Part shown: one piece after another, positions 18,279 to 27,364 of the stretch
Layout: the number at the start of each line of letters is the position of its first letter
Position numbering within the stretch: position 1 is the stretch's first letter
Assembly (NCBI RefSeq): GCF_003994475.1
Contig: NZ_RZNY01000016.1
Location: 82,961 to 146,960 of the forward strand
Source of the DNA: Paenibacillus anaericanus
GTDB lineage: Bacteria; Bacillota; Bacilli; Paenibacillales; Paenibacillaceae
Length of the DNA stretch: 64,000 bases
Reading direction: 5' to 3'
Translations under genes and position numbers: made by a program
Notes under the pieces: generated by a model
What the model saw: only the letters and a program-made list of their open reading frames with translations
Database searches by the model: none
What the model was told of the DNA's origin: nothing

Positions 18279-19259
18279 TTAACTATTAGCGTTACCTCTT
18301 CTTGCGAATATACCCTTTAGATCGATTATACTAATTCCGATTCCGATACAAGCTCCTATGATAATAAAACTGATTCGCATCGGAATAGAGACCGAATAAT
18401 CAAATAATACGAGTGCGGCACTTAATGCATTAATGGTTACAAAAATCATCTGAATACGGTACTCTACAACAAACATATAAATATAGCTGAGTGCTAGCGT
18501 GATAACCATGCTAAACTGTGGAGGCAACATTATGAATAGAACAACAAATACAACAGCACCAATGATGTTTCCCATAAGTCTGTGCTTTACCCGCTGCTTG
18601 CTATGAGTATAATGTGGTTGCAGGATAGAGAATATCGTAAGGCTAATCCACATGCCCTTTTGAACATGAGATAAATCACCAATTAGCATCCCTATGCTTA
18701 CACCTACCGCCATCTTGATGGCATATTCAATACGAACAGCATTTTTATCAAATTGACCAAAAAGACTCCATAAATTCGCATAAGTCGTATCATCACTTTT
18801 ACGGTGCTTAACATAATAAATAATACTAATTAGTACACCACCCACCAGCAAACCAAATATTCTGGACCCAGTTTGGGAATACACTACTGGATTTCCTTGA
18901 GCAAACACATAACATAGCATAATAGGCAAAAATGCCTTTGTCTCCATCTTCTCTGAGAATAGCATCATAATAAGGAATATGGTAACAAGGTGAACCATCA
19001 GACCCAGCACTGGATTCATGCCAGATACATACGATAAGACTCCAATAACGGGAAATGTAATTGCAATGAGTAGAGATGCTTGTATCTTTTTAATTCCAAT
19101 ATCCATGTTCAAAAACATAAGTAGCCCCGTGATAATGGCTACCCCCATGAGTAAATTAACATCTCCAAACAGAGCATTATATCCCATAACAAAAATCAAA
19201 ATAAAAATAAGAAGTACAAGCTTTGAGAATAAGGTTTTTAATTTCACATCTTTTAACAC
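18279..19259 (-). CDS. FUSC-family / aromatic acid exporter-like membrane protein
   Basis: The frame can begin at a TTG at 19298, but a GTG at 19259 has an AAGG site 10 bases upstream and is a plausible start (326 residues). There are two blocks of about five hydrophobic helices with a cytoplasmic loop between them. The second block carries the FUSC-like stretch KNAVRIEYAIKMAVGVSIGM, the sequence KGMWISLTIFSILQPHYTHS and the segment KHRLMGNIIGAVVFVVLF. Members are proposed exporters of aromatic acids or other small molecules; the substrate here is unknown. It is a single gene, convergent with the proline-rich gene. Confidence 0.75.
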   Translation of the reverse strand: MLKDVKLKTLFSKLVLLIFILIFVMGYNALFGDVNLLMGVAIITGLLMFLNMDIGIKKIQASLLIAITFPVIGVLSYVSGMNPVLGLMVHLVTIFLIMMLFSEKMETKAFLPIMLCYVFAQGNPVVYSQTGSRIFGLLVGGVLISIIYYVKHRKSDDTTYANLWSLFGQFDKNAVRIEYAIKMAVGVSIGMLIGDLSHVQKGMWISLTIFSILQPHYTHSKQRVKHRLMGNIIGAVVFVVLFIMLPPQFSMVITLALSYIYMFVVEYRIQMIFVTINALSAALVLFDYSVSIPMRISFIIIGACIGIGISIIDLKGIFARRGNANS

Positions 19260-19375
19260 GGTTATACATCCTTCTTTCTTTGCAAGCTTAGCAGCCAAAT
19301 TTGAGGTGTATCACAATATAACCTAAACAGCCAAATTCGTCTACTTTTCATCTTTTTTTCAACCTTGACGCATTG

Positions 19376-19405
19376 AAAACGCTTGGATTTGCATCCAAGC
19401 GTTTT
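19376..19405. terminator. Bidirectional terminator after acyltransferase-like gene
   Basis: AAAACGCTTGGA and TCCAAGCGTTTT form a perfect 12-bp stem with a short loop, giving a T tract on both strands. It lies 22 bp after the acyltransferase-like stop codon. Confidence 0.85.
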
Positions 19406-19426
19406 GTCATATTTTTATATGCAAAT

Positions 19427-20233
19427 TTAACTTACCATGATTCCATAACCAGTGCCCAGTTTATTTCCTGCCATCAGATAGGACTTCGCGTTTCGTTGCA
19501 AAGATGACTGCTCCTCGTATTCGGACGGGTCGGAACTTACCTTATTAAATATCCGTTCTTCGGCCTGTCTTGCTTCATGATCCACCTGATAGATAAAGAA
19601 CTTCTTTTGGAACTTCATAATATTAGAGCTTGGTTGTAATACTTCGCTTAAATTCGGGCAAAGCATCCATGAGTTACAAATGAAGACCGGCGTAATCCCT
19701 CTGAAGAATCTCCTTGCACTTTCAAAGGATTCTTCGACTTGTTGAGATTCCAACGGCTCTCCCGATGGGATGTGCACATTTAGTACAATTTGGTTTTTAT
19801 AGATTTTATGGCCCTCTACCTCTAATTCACGATCAAAAACGCAGGGTTGAAATTGTAATCTTCCCAATCGGAATAACCGCAGCTGGATATGTTCTTGTAA
19901 CCATTCATATTCTTGAATACCATATTCACCAAAATCTCCTCTGCAGTTAGAGCACCAAAGCTCTATGTCTGAAAACGTATCGAAATAAATCTGATCATCG
20001 ATGCCTCTAACGGCATACTCTTCATATGCATCAACAGCAAATCTGACATACAAATATAAGAATAATTGCCGATAATTTGAGGATTGCTTTACATTTTCAA
20101 AGAAAGAAAATCTATCGTTATAAAACTGTTGTTTATGTAATTGATATACTTCTTCATCCATATGAAAATCGAACAAAACCTGTCTGGCGTCTGGGATAAG
20201 TCTTATCCCCTCACAAAATGATTGCAAATCCAT
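19427..20233 (-). CDS. Acyltransferase-domain protein (NAT_N / GNAT_C type)
   Basis: The 268-residue soluble protein starts 8 bases after AGGGGG. The order of segments, helical N-terminus, LYLYVRFAVDAYEEYAVRG, then WLQEHIQLRLFRLGRLQFQP and LNVHIPSGEPL, matches the family split into an N-acyltransferase N-terminal domain and a GNAT-like C-terminal domain (Pfam NAT_N, GNAT_C). Members are commonly annotated as acyltransferase domain-containing; the substrate is unknown. In several Paenibacillus-like loci such genes sit beside AraC regulators and sugar genes, and here an AraC regulator lies 63 bp upstream on the same strand. Confidence 0.65.
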   Translation of the reverse strand: MDLQSFCEGIRLIPDARQVLFDFHMDEEVYQLHKQQFYNDRFSFFENVKQSSNYRQLFLYLYVRFAVDAYEEYAVRGIDDQIYFDTFSDIELWCSNCRGDFGEYGIQEYEWLQEHIQLRLFRLGRLQFQPCVFDRELEVEGHKIYKNQIVLNVHIPSGEPLESQQVEESFESARRFFRGITPVFICNSWMLCPNLSEVLQPSSNIMKFQKKFFIYQVDHEARQAEERIFNKVSSDPSEYEEQSSLQRNAKSYLMAGNKLGTGYGIMVS

Positions 20234-20296
20234 GTCAAAAATCCCCCTAATCTATAACCCTGCACGGGCTCAAATTCTTTCTTGACTAGCTAATAT

Positions 20297-21178
20297 TTAA
20301 TTAAACCTTGTAAGGTACTCAGAAGGCGTCACATGATAGTACTTCTTAAACAGTCTGCTGAAATAAAGCTGATCTTCAAAGCCTACAAGGTTTGAGATCT
20401 GTTGAATATTTAAGTGCGTATGCTTCATGAGCTCACACGCCTTCTGCAACCTGAATCTATTGATATATTGCAACGGAGTCGTCCCCATCATGATTTTGAA
20501 CAGTGTTGTATACCTATCGGTGCTAAGGTACGCGATTTCGGCAAGCTTAGTCACATATATTTCCTGCGCATAGTTATCGTGTATATATTTGATCGATTCA
20601 TAGATCTCCGTTCGGTTGTTATTGGCTCTAACGTTCGACCCTTGCTCAATCTGTCTGGATATCATCGACAGCAAGTAAGAAAGAATTGAGGCAGAAGCAA
20701 GTTCATATCCTACTTTCTTATCACGAATTTCATTCATCATATCTTCAAATTTTGCAGCTATATCGTTATCAATACCCACAAAGAATGGGCCATCTTCGGC
20801 AAGCTTGGCGTTAATAAGAAGCTCATCTACTCCGTAACCGGTAAAATGCACCCAGTAGGAAATAAACTTCTGTTCGGCGTAATGACCATAGTACTGCTCT
20901 TCATGTGGACGATATATAAACAAGCTACCTGGTTGTAAGATATGCTCTTGCCCTTTACTGCGTATTGTCATCGGTCCAGAATAATTATAGGCAAGGTAAA
21001 AGTCCTTACGCCCTTCTTTCCTATGGGTCATTCTAAAATAAGCTTCATATTCGTAGAAACCGACGGAATTTACGAGTAAAAAGCTACTTAGATCAATACT
21101 TCCCCTATCATCTTCGTCCGGAATACGATATGTGCTAGAATATTTCACCCTCGTCACCTCTTGAATATATTCTAGCAT
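20297..21178 (-). CDS. AraC-family transcriptional regulator with cupin-like sensor domain
   Basis: The 293-residue protein has an N-terminal arm and beta-barrel (about 20-150; FYEYEAYFRMTHRKEGRKD, LQPGSLFIYRPHEEQYYG, SYWVHFTGYG) that normally binds a sugar. The C-terminal AraC domain (about 190-290) has two helix-turn-helix units and the signature VGFEDQLYFSRLFKKYYHVTPSEY. It is transcribed divergently from the DUF4091 gene, 116 bp away, and probably controls it and the oxidoreductase. It may also read into the acyltransferase-like gene. Confidence 0.9.
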   Translation of the reverse strand: MLEYIQEVTRVKYSSTYRIPDEDDRGSIDLSSFLLVNSVGFYEYEAYFRMTHRKEGRKDFYLAYNYSGPMTIRSKGQEHILQPGSLFIYRPHEEQYYGHYAEQKFISYWVHFTGYGVDELLINAKLAEDGPFFVGIDNDIAAKFEDMMNEIRDKKVGYELASASILSYLLSMISRQIEQGSNVRANNNRTEIYESIKYIHDNYAQEIYVTKLAEIAYLSTDRYTTLFKIMMGTTPLQYINRFRLQKACELMKHTHLNIQQISNLVGFEDQLYFSRLFKKYYHVTPSEYLTRFN

Positions 21179-21294
21179 AATCTTCTTTTGATACGCGAAA
21201 AATCCATATATATAAGGGAAATATGCATATGGTTTCGGTCAATAGGGATCTATACTTTTAATGACAAATACATGAATTAGCTGGAGGGTTCCCT

Positions 21295-23040
21295 ATGAAT
21301 ATATCACTGGGTTTAGAAGATGCAAGCTATAAGTACGTATATGGAGTTTTGAACAAACCTAGCTTTTCTATGGACGAAAATAAGCACATTTCACTTGTGT
21401 GCGGTAAAAATGATCGTGTTGCCGTTCAACTCCTTGTCTATTCCGAGCAGGAAATGCTGGTATGTGTAAATGAGGATACTTGCTTCTATGAAAGAGGTGC
21501 TATCGACATTGTCCGCGTGAGTGTGGAAGTTCCTGGTCTGAAAAAGGGTAGCATTAAAGCTAACCTAATTGGGCTTGTCGAGGATGATGATCGACAATTA
21601 AAATCCGATATAATCCTCCAGCAGCCATTCATTCATGTCGTTGGCAGAAGAATACAACCCGTATGGATCGAAGTTGAGATTGATAAAGATGTTGAACCTG
21701 GTATTTATACTCCTCAGATCACCGTACTAGGACATCGAATGTTTGAAGACGAGGAATTGATTAGACAATTGTCATTTGAAATACAGGTCATGAATACGAC
21801 GCTAAGCGATGCGAAGGATTATTCATTTAACCTGAACTTATGGCAGCACAATTCTAATATTGCTAGAAAATACGACCTAAGCCTATGGAGTGATGAGCAT
21901 TTTGCCATCATGGATAACTATATCTCCTCTTTGGCCGATCTCGGGCAAAAGGCCTTAAGCGTTATTGTCTCAGAAATCCCCTGGTCGGGACAGGCGTCCA
22001 GCTATGATCAAATTGATCCTGCTAACATGTTTGAATACAATATTGTGAAAGCAACGCTGTTGAAAAATGGCGATTGGTACTTTGACTTCAATGCCTTGAA
22101 TCGATATATAGAATTGGGTATGAAGCACGGGATAACTCAAGAAATTGAGGTATTTGGACTGATTAATATTTGGGTTCTTGAGGATGCAGGTTTCGGCGGT
22201 GTGATGAAGGATTACAATGATGCAGTCCGAATCCGGTATTGGGATGAGCATAGCAATACCTACAAGTTTATGAAGCATAAGAAGGATTTCGAGAAATATG
22301 TTCAGGCCTTAGAACAAAATTTCATCCATAAGGGTTGGATCGATAAGGTACGTGTAATCGCAGATGAACCCTCTGATATTGAGATCTTCACAGACCGACT
22401 TGACGAGTTAAAAAAAATGGCACCCTCCTTAAAATATAAAGCGGCCATTAATCATGCCTCCTTCATAGAGCAAAAGATCGAAGGAATTGTAGATTATGTT
22501 CCCGTTCTGGACTGTATCACCAGTGAATTCGAAAAAATACAACAAATGAAGAATGAAATTAAGGGAAGCATGACCTATTATGTCTGCTGTGTTCCTGAAC
22601 TTCCCAACACATTCATTAGCTCTCATTTGCTAGAAAGTAGACTTATTCCTTGGCTGGCCTTTCACATGAACATGGATGGCTTCTTAAGATGGAATTATAC
22701 GGTTTGGCCGAATGATCCACTCCATAAGATCGCTTATCATTATCCAATTTTCGCGGCAGGTGATACTAACTTTGTCTATCCCGGAAGAGACGGACAGCCC
22801 TTGCTTACACTGAGGTATAAACTTCTCCAGAAAGGAATTCGGGATTACGAAATCATCAATAGTTACATCAATCAAGGTGGGGACCGGGATAAGCTTGATC
22901 AGCAAATGAAAAAGGTATTCCTATGGCAGACAATTGATGAACTTCATCCAAGCGCTAGGAAGAAAAGAGAAGAACTCTTCTCATTGCAGAATGCAGATTA
23001 TGAGGAAATTATCAGCGAAATTCTTATGGAGCTATCCTAA
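21295..23040 (+). CDS. DUF4091-domain glycoside-hydrolase-like protein
   Basis: The 581-residue protein follows a GGAGGG site. The N-terminal ~170 residues are beta-sandwich-like (VQLLVYSEQEMLVCV, PVWIEVEIDKDVEPGIYT). The central region has barrel-like segments (WIDKVRVIADEPSD; ADEP holds a likely acidic active-site residue). The C-terminus has the DUF4091 signature FLRWNYTVWPNDPLHK, GDTNFVYPGRDG and LLQKGIRDYEIINSYI. Such proteins resemble retaining glycoside hydrolases, but their substrates are mostly unknown. No signal peptide is seen. It is followed 12 bp later by a Gfo/Idh/MocA oxidoreductase, so the pair probably processes one unusual sugar. Confidence 0.8.
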   Translation: MNISLGLEDASYKYVYGVLNKPSFSMDENKHISLVCGKNDRVAVQLLVYSEQEMLVCVNEDTCFYERGAIDIVRVSVEVPGLKKGSIKANLIGLVEDDDRQLKSDIILQQPFIHVVGRRIQPVWIEVEIDKDVEPGIYTPQITVLGHRMFEDEELIRQLSFEIQVMNTTLSDAKDYSFNLNLWQHNSNIARKYDLSLWSDEHFAIMDNYISSLADLGQKALSVIVSEIPWSGQASSYDQIDPANMFEYNIVKATLLKNGDWYFDFNALNRYIELGMKHGITQEIEVFGLINIWVLEDAGFGGVMKDYNDAVRIRYWDEHSNTYKFMKHKKDFEKYVQALEQNFIHKGWIDKVRVIADEPSDIEIFTDRLDELKKMAPSLKYKAAINHASFIEQKIEGIVDYVPVLDCITSEFEKIQQMKNEIKGSMTYYVCCVPELPNTFISSHLLESRLIPWLAFHMNMDGFLRWNYTVWPNDPLHKIAYHYPIFAAGDTNFVYPGRDGQPLLTLRYKLLQKGIRDYEIINSYINQGGDRDKLDQQMKKVFLWQTIDELHPSARKKREELFSLQNADYEEIISEILMELS

Positions 23041-23051
23041 GGGGGATCACT

Positions 23052-24170
23052 ATGAAGATTGGTATAATTGGATACGGGTTACGGATTAGGTCTCTGCACG
23101 TTCTCTTATCAAAAGTATTCCCGGATTGCAAAGTCGTCGCTATTGTCGATCCTCGTATAGAGGAGATCAGAACAGATATGGGGGCCGAAGCGGAATCTAT
23201 CACTTTTTTTGAAAGTGCAGATGAGATGCTTCAGCATATGCAATTAGATGGCGTAATGGTGGGTACACGATGTGATTTACATACGGATATCGCACTTAAG
23301 ATACTAGAGAGGAATTTGCCACTTTTTCTCGAAAAACCGGTGGCTACGAATATCTATGATTTAACTCGATTAAAAGCAGGATATGAAAACTCGAAGTCGC
23401 AAGTTGTTGTCTCCTTCCCCTTGCGCCATACAGCATTGGTTGAACTAGCTAAGGAGATCGTTGACTCTGGTAAACTTGGCACTGTAGAGCACGTACAAGC
23501 TGTGAACAATGTTCCCTATGGCGGTGTATACTATCACAGTTGGTATCGAGACGAGCAGATTACCGGAGGCTTATTTCTGCAGAAAGCTACACATGATTTC
23601 GACTATATTAACTATTTGGTAGGGCATAAGCCCTTAGCCATTTGCGCAATGAAATCTAAGCAGATCTTTAAAGGAGATAAACCCGCCAATCTGAAGTGTA
23701 CGGATTGTGATGAAAAGTATACTTGCGCCGAAAGTACGATCGTGAATCAAATTGGAGAATTCTGCAGCTTTGCTGAGGATACCGGAAACGAAGATTCAGG
23801 TAGCGCACTAATTCATTATGAGTCAGGGATGCATCTCTCCTACTCGCAAAACTTCTTCGCCCGCCGTGGCGCAGCAAAACGTGGAGTACGGTTACTCGGC
23901 TATAAGGGAACTTTGGAATTTGATTGGTATACGAATAAACTGGAGATCCATATGCATCATGAACCACGAATTGAAACGCATCAACTTGATGTTGATCCCA
24001 ATGGACATTCGGGAGGAGACTCCAAACTCCTCCATAACTTTATCCAGGTTATGCGAGGACGAGAGCAATCTCTCACTTCACTGGACGACGGCCTCCTAAG
24101 CGCATTAATGTGCATAAAGGCGAATGAATCGGCCAATACGAACACTTTCTGCAATATAAATTGGGACTGA
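23052..24170 (+). CDS. Gfo/Idh/MocA-family oxidoreductase
   Basis: The 372-residue enzyme begins with a Rossmann fold for NAD(P) (MKIGIIGYGLRIRSLHV). The catalytic-region motif is LFLEKPVATN (EKP, near residue 95), and GGLFLQKATHDFDYINYLVG lies near residue 180. An insert has four cysteines, CTDC and then CAES with a further Cys nearby, and may bind a metal. The family oxidises or epimerises sugars and inositols. It is co-transcribed with the DUF4091 gene and ends before a strong terminator. Confidence 0.88.
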   Translation: MKIGIIGYGLRIRSLHVLLSKVFPDCKVVAIVDPRIEEIRTDMGAEAESITFFESADEMLQHMQLDGVMVGTRCDLHTDIALKILERNLPLFLEKPVATNIYDLTRLKAGYENSKSQVVVSFPLRHTALVELAKEIVDSGKLGTVEHVQAVNNVPYGGVYYHSWYRDEQITGGLFLQKATHDFDYINYLVGHKPLAICAMKSKQIFKGDKPANLKCTDCDEKYTCAESTIVNQIGEFCSFAEDTGNEDSGSALIHYESGMHLSYSQNFFARRGAAKRGVRLLGYKGTLEFDWYTNKLEIHMHHEPRIETHQLDVDPNGHSGGDSKLLHNFIQVMRGREQSLTSLDDGLLSALMCIKANESANTNTFCNINWD

Positions 24171-24195
24171 GAAATTAATAGTCATATCGGTAATT

Positions 24196-24252
24196 AAAGA
24201 GGTTATCCTGTAGCAACCATGATTATGGCCTGCGTAGGATAACCTCTTTTTT
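24196..24252 (+). terminator. Terminator after the oxidoreductase gene
   Basis: AAAGAGGTTATCCT and AGGATAACCTCTTT form a long stem (24196-24209 with 24237-24250), followed by a T run on the plus strand. Confidence 0.88.
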
Positions 24253-24348
24253 CTGACTTAGCTTAATTAAATATCTTACTGCTTGTACAACTCGACATCA
24301 TCAAAAGCAGAAGTAACAGAAAAAATTATAACTTATGCGGCGATCGCT

Positions 24349-24678
24349 CTATACCATACTACCAGCAATCAATAGAAGAAAGATAAGCAAAAGTAAAATT
24401 ACGCTTATAACAAATCCAGCTATCCCCATTCCTTTACCCCTCATGGAGTTAAAAGACAAAGAACCAAATATCACTCCCAAAATAGGTAGGATAATCATGG
24501 GTAGAAACAATACTATAAATATACTATCTGGGATATCATCAACATCATTAACTAACAAGATAACAAATAAAAATAAGCCCACTAGACTTGAAATAAATGA
24601 GGCTACTGCACAGCCATTCCGATCTACTGTGTGGCCTCGTCTGAATTCTGGTTGTATATTCTCCATATCTACCTCCAT
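24349..24678 (-). CDS. DUF4190-type small membrane protein
   Basis: The 109-residue protein has a short hydrophilic N-terminus and three hydrophobic segments (VASFISSLVGLFLFVILLV, a central one around IVLFLPMIILPILGVIFGSL, and a C-terminal leucine-rich one). The sequence GVIFGSLSFNSMRGKGMGIAGF is characteristic of DUF4190. The function is unknown. Two in-frame ATGs (24678 and 24666) each follow a plausible ribosome site, so the start is uncertain by four codons. It stands alone on the minus strand. Confidence 0.75.
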   Translation of the reverse strand: MEVDMENIQPEFRRGHTVDRNGCAVASFISSLVGLFLFVILLVNDVDDIPDSIFIVLFLPMIILPILGVIFGSLSFNSMRGKGMGIAGFVISVILLLLIFLLLIAGSMV

Positions 24679-24803
24679 CTATTTTTTCCCTCTTAATGCT
24701 AATATATGTATGTAGAAACACTATCATAAATCTCTATATTTTTCTATTATGTTTCTTTTTTCAACGATAGTATTTTAAAAAGTCACCCTCACCTGTTAGA
24801 CAT

Positions 24804-24840
24804 AAAAATACCCCTTAGATAATCATATCTAAAGGGGTAT
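24804..24840 (-). terminator. Terminator after ahpF
   Basis: ATACCCCTTTAGAT-type arms at 24808-24820 and 24827-24840 pair, one base bulged. On the minus strand a T5 tract follows. It lies 33 bp beyond the ahpF stop. Confidence 0.82.
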
Positions 24841-24872
24841 ACCATCGCAATTTACTTTTATAAAAAAACCGC

Positions 24873-26399
24873 TTAATTTCGGATTAGATAATCGAAAGCA
24901 CCTAAAGCCGCAGTAGCGCCAGATCCCATTGAAATGATGATCTGTTTATACGGACTATTGGTACAATCGCCGGCAGCAAACACGCCAGGAACGTTCGTAG
25001 CACCATGGCTATTAACAACGATCTCTCCGCGAATGCGTTCAACTGTGTCACCTAACCAATCTGTATTTGGAACAAGACCGATTTGTACGAATACACCCTG
25101 CAATTCAACATGATGTGTTTCGCCTGTCTCACGATCAATATAGGAAATACCGTCGACTTTGTCCGTTCCGGTAATTTCTTTGGTTTGAACGTTCTTATGC
25201 ACAGTCACATTAGGTAAGCTGTAAAGACGGTCTTGTAAAACAGCATCAGCTTTAAGCTCTGGAGCAAACTCAAGAACGGTTACATGCTTCACAATACCAG
25301 CAAGATCAATTGCCGCCTCGATACCTGAATTACCGCCGCCAACAACCGCAACATCTTTACCGATGAACAAAGGACCGTCACAATGCGGGCAGTAAGCCAC
25401 ACCTTTGTTCTTGAACTCTACTTCACCAGGTACACCCATATTACGCCAACGTGCGCCTGTCGAAAGGATTACTGTCTTACTCTTGAGAACAGCACCGTTT
25501 TCGAGTTCGATTTCAATGAGATCCTTCTTTTCTAGACGCTTAGCGCGTTGAAGTTTCATCACATCAATGTCGTACTCTTTCACTTGTTGTTCAATATTCG
25601 CCACGAGCTGAGGACCTTCAGTATGTTTCACACTGATAAAGTTCTCAATGCCCAATGTATCATTGACCTGACCGCCAAAGCGTTCAGCAACAATACCTGT
25701 CCGAATACCTTTACGTGCCGCATAAATCGCAGCACTTGCACCTGCTGGGCCACCGCCAACAACAAGTACATCATAAGGAGCTTTATTATCAAACTCTGAT
25801 GCGTCCGGAGCATTACCCAGCTTAGCAAGAATTTCTTCAACGGTCATACGACCGCTTTCGAAAAATTCACCATTCAGGTAAACGCTTGGTACAGACATAA
25901 TATCCTTGCTTTCAACCTCTTCTTTGAATGCTCCACCGTCAATCATCGTATGAGTAATACCAGGATTGAGGACACTCATCAAGTTAAGAGCTTGCACAAC
26001 ATCAGGACAGTTATGGCAGCTTAGGCTGATATAAGTTTCAAATGTATATTCGCCACGAATGCTTTTGATTTGATCAATTACATTCTGCTCAACCTTGGGA
26101 GCGCGTCCGCTAACTTGCAGTAGAGCGAGTACTAATGAAGTAAACTCGTGTCCCAATGGTGTTCCAGCAAATGTTACACCTGTGTCTTCACCTATACGAT
26201 TGACACTAAAACTTGGTGTTCTAGGTAGTTTTGTTTGCTCCAACGTGATCTTAGAAGACATGCTGGCAAGTTCATTTACCAGAGCAAGCATCTCAGCAGA
26301 TGCATCATCGGCGCCTGCACTAACTTTAAGTACAATATCACTTTCCAAAAGACCGAGATATTGTTCTAATTGGTTTTTTATTTCTTGGTCTAGTGCCAT
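24873..26399 (-). CDS. ahpF: Alkyl hydroperoxide reductase subunit F
   Basis: The 508-residue flavoenzyme has an N-terminal double thioredoxin-like domain with redox centre CHNC near residue 130. An FAD-binding motif [19 protein letters not shown] is near 215. The thioredoxin-reductase-like redox centre is CPHC near 345, followed by NAD(P)-binding [17 protein letters not shown]. Electrons pass from NADH through FAD and both disulfides to AhpC. It lies 13 bp after ahpC. Overlap of function with ahpC and the upstream PerR-type box point to peroxide-inducible expression. Confidence 0.96.
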   Translation of the reverse strand: MALDQEIKNQLEQYLGLLESDIVLKVSAGADDASAEMLALVNELASMSSKITLEQTKLPRTPSFSVNRIGEDTGVTFAGTPLGHEFTSLVLALLQVSGRAPKVEQNVIDQIKSIRGEYTFETYISLSCHNCPDVVQALNLMSVLNPGITHTMIDGGAFKEEVESKDIMSVPSVYLNGEFFESGRMTVEEILAKLGNAPDASEFDNKAPYDVLVVGGGPAGASAAIYAARKGIRTGIVAERFGGQVNDTLGIENFISVKHTEGPQLVANIEQQVKEYDIDVMKLQRAKRLEKKDLIEIELENGAVLKSKTVILSTGARWRNMGVPGEVEFKNKGVAYCPHCDGPLFIGKDVAVVGGGNSGIEAAIDLAGIVKHVTVLEFAPELKADAVLQDRLYSLPNVTVHKNVQTKEITGTDKVDGISYIDRETGETHHVELQGVFVQIGLVPNTDWLGDTVERIRGEIVVNSHGATNVPGVFAAGDCTNSPYKQIIISMGSGATAALGAFDYLIRN

Positions 26400-26412
26400 T
26401 TATATTACCACC

Positions 26413-26976
26413 TTAAATTTTACCTACAAGATCTAGGCTTGGTTTCAGTGTTTCTGCGCCTTCCGACCATTTCGCTGGGCAAACTTCACCTGGATGGTTA
26501 CGAACATATTGAGCTGCTTTAATTTTGTTTACAAGAGCACTTGCATCACGGCCAATGCCACCAGCTGTAATCTCAACAGTTTGGATCACACCGTCTGGGT
26601 CAATGATGAATGTACCACGATCAGCTAGACCATCAGCTTCGATCAGGACATCAAAGTTACGAGAAACCACATGGGAAGGATCACCGATCATAATGTACTT
26701 AACCTTACCAATTGCAGCAGAGCTTTCATGCCATGCTTTGTGTGTAAAGTGAGTATCCGTTGAAACGGAATACACTTCAACTCCAAGGCTCTTTAAAGTT
26801 TCGTATTGGTTCTGTAGATCTTCAAGCTCTGTAGGACAAACGAATGTAAAGTCCGCTGGATAGAAGCATACTACACTCCATTTACCTTTGAAATTTTCTT
26901 CGGAAACCTCGATGAATTTGCCTTCTTGAAATGCGTTTGCTTTGAATGGTAGAATTTCTGTTCCAATTAGTGACAT
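26413..26976 (-). CDS. ahpC: Alkyl hydroperoxide reductase peroxiredoxin subunit C
   Basis: The 187-residue typical 2-Cys peroxiredoxin has the peroxidatic Cys in [13 protein letters not shown] near residue 47 and the resolving Cys in GEVCPAKW near residue 166. It reduces H2O2, organic hydroperoxides and peroxynitrite and is recycled by AhpF. An AAGGAG site with good spacing precedes the ATG. It is the first gene of the ahpCF operon. Confidence 0.97.
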   Translation of the reverse strand: MSLIGTEILPFKANAFQEGKFIEVSEENFKGKWSVVCFYPADFTFVCPTELEDLQNQYETLKSLGVEVYSVSTDTHFTHKAWHESSAAIGKVKYIMIGDPSHVVSRNFDVLIEADGLADRGTFIIDPDGVIQTVEITAGGIGRDASALVNKIKAAQYVRNHPGEVCPAKWSEGAETLKPSLDLVGKI

Positions 26977-27058
26977 GTTTTTTATATCTCCTTTTAGTTT
27001 GTTTTATAGTTGATAGTATATTCTTGAGCTGTGAACAAAACAATTTGAATACACTTGT

Positions 27059-27073
27059 TAATAATCATTCTCA
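27059..27073 (-). promoter_or_regulatory. Fur-family box upstream of ahpC
   Basis: The minus-strand sequence TGAGAATGATTATTA matches the 7-1-7 Fur/PerR consensus TGATAATnATTATCA at 12 of 14 positions. It lies 83 bp before the ahpC start. Confidence 0.55.
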
Positions 27074-27101
27074 ACTAAATCACGAAATATGTCAAGCTAT
27101 T

Positions 27102-27116
27102 TTATAATAATTCTAA
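27102..27116 (-). promoter_or_regulatory. PerR box upstream of ahpC
   Basis: TTATAATAATTCTAA matches the PerR consensus TTATAATnATTATAA with one mismatch. With the nearby Fur-like box, it suggests peroxide and perhaps iron control of ahpCF. The rest of the 388-bp gap to the plus-strand gene at 27365 is AT-rich and shows nothing else I can name. Confidence 0.7.
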
Positions 27117-27364
27117 TCTAAGAACTGTTACATTTCAGTGAACTCATTATTTATTCTGCTGCTAATTACATCAGAGTATTCATTTCCTGAGTCATACCGA
27201 ACAGTTTTAATTAGTATTCTCTACTTTCTGTCTCTTCCCCTTCTTTCCATTCACTTAAATGATAAGTTTTCAGTTAAATATCGTATATATTGTTACTTCC
27301 TTTTTCAAATATAATATAATTGGACTATCTATCTAAACTACTATAGAGGAGTAACATTACGATT

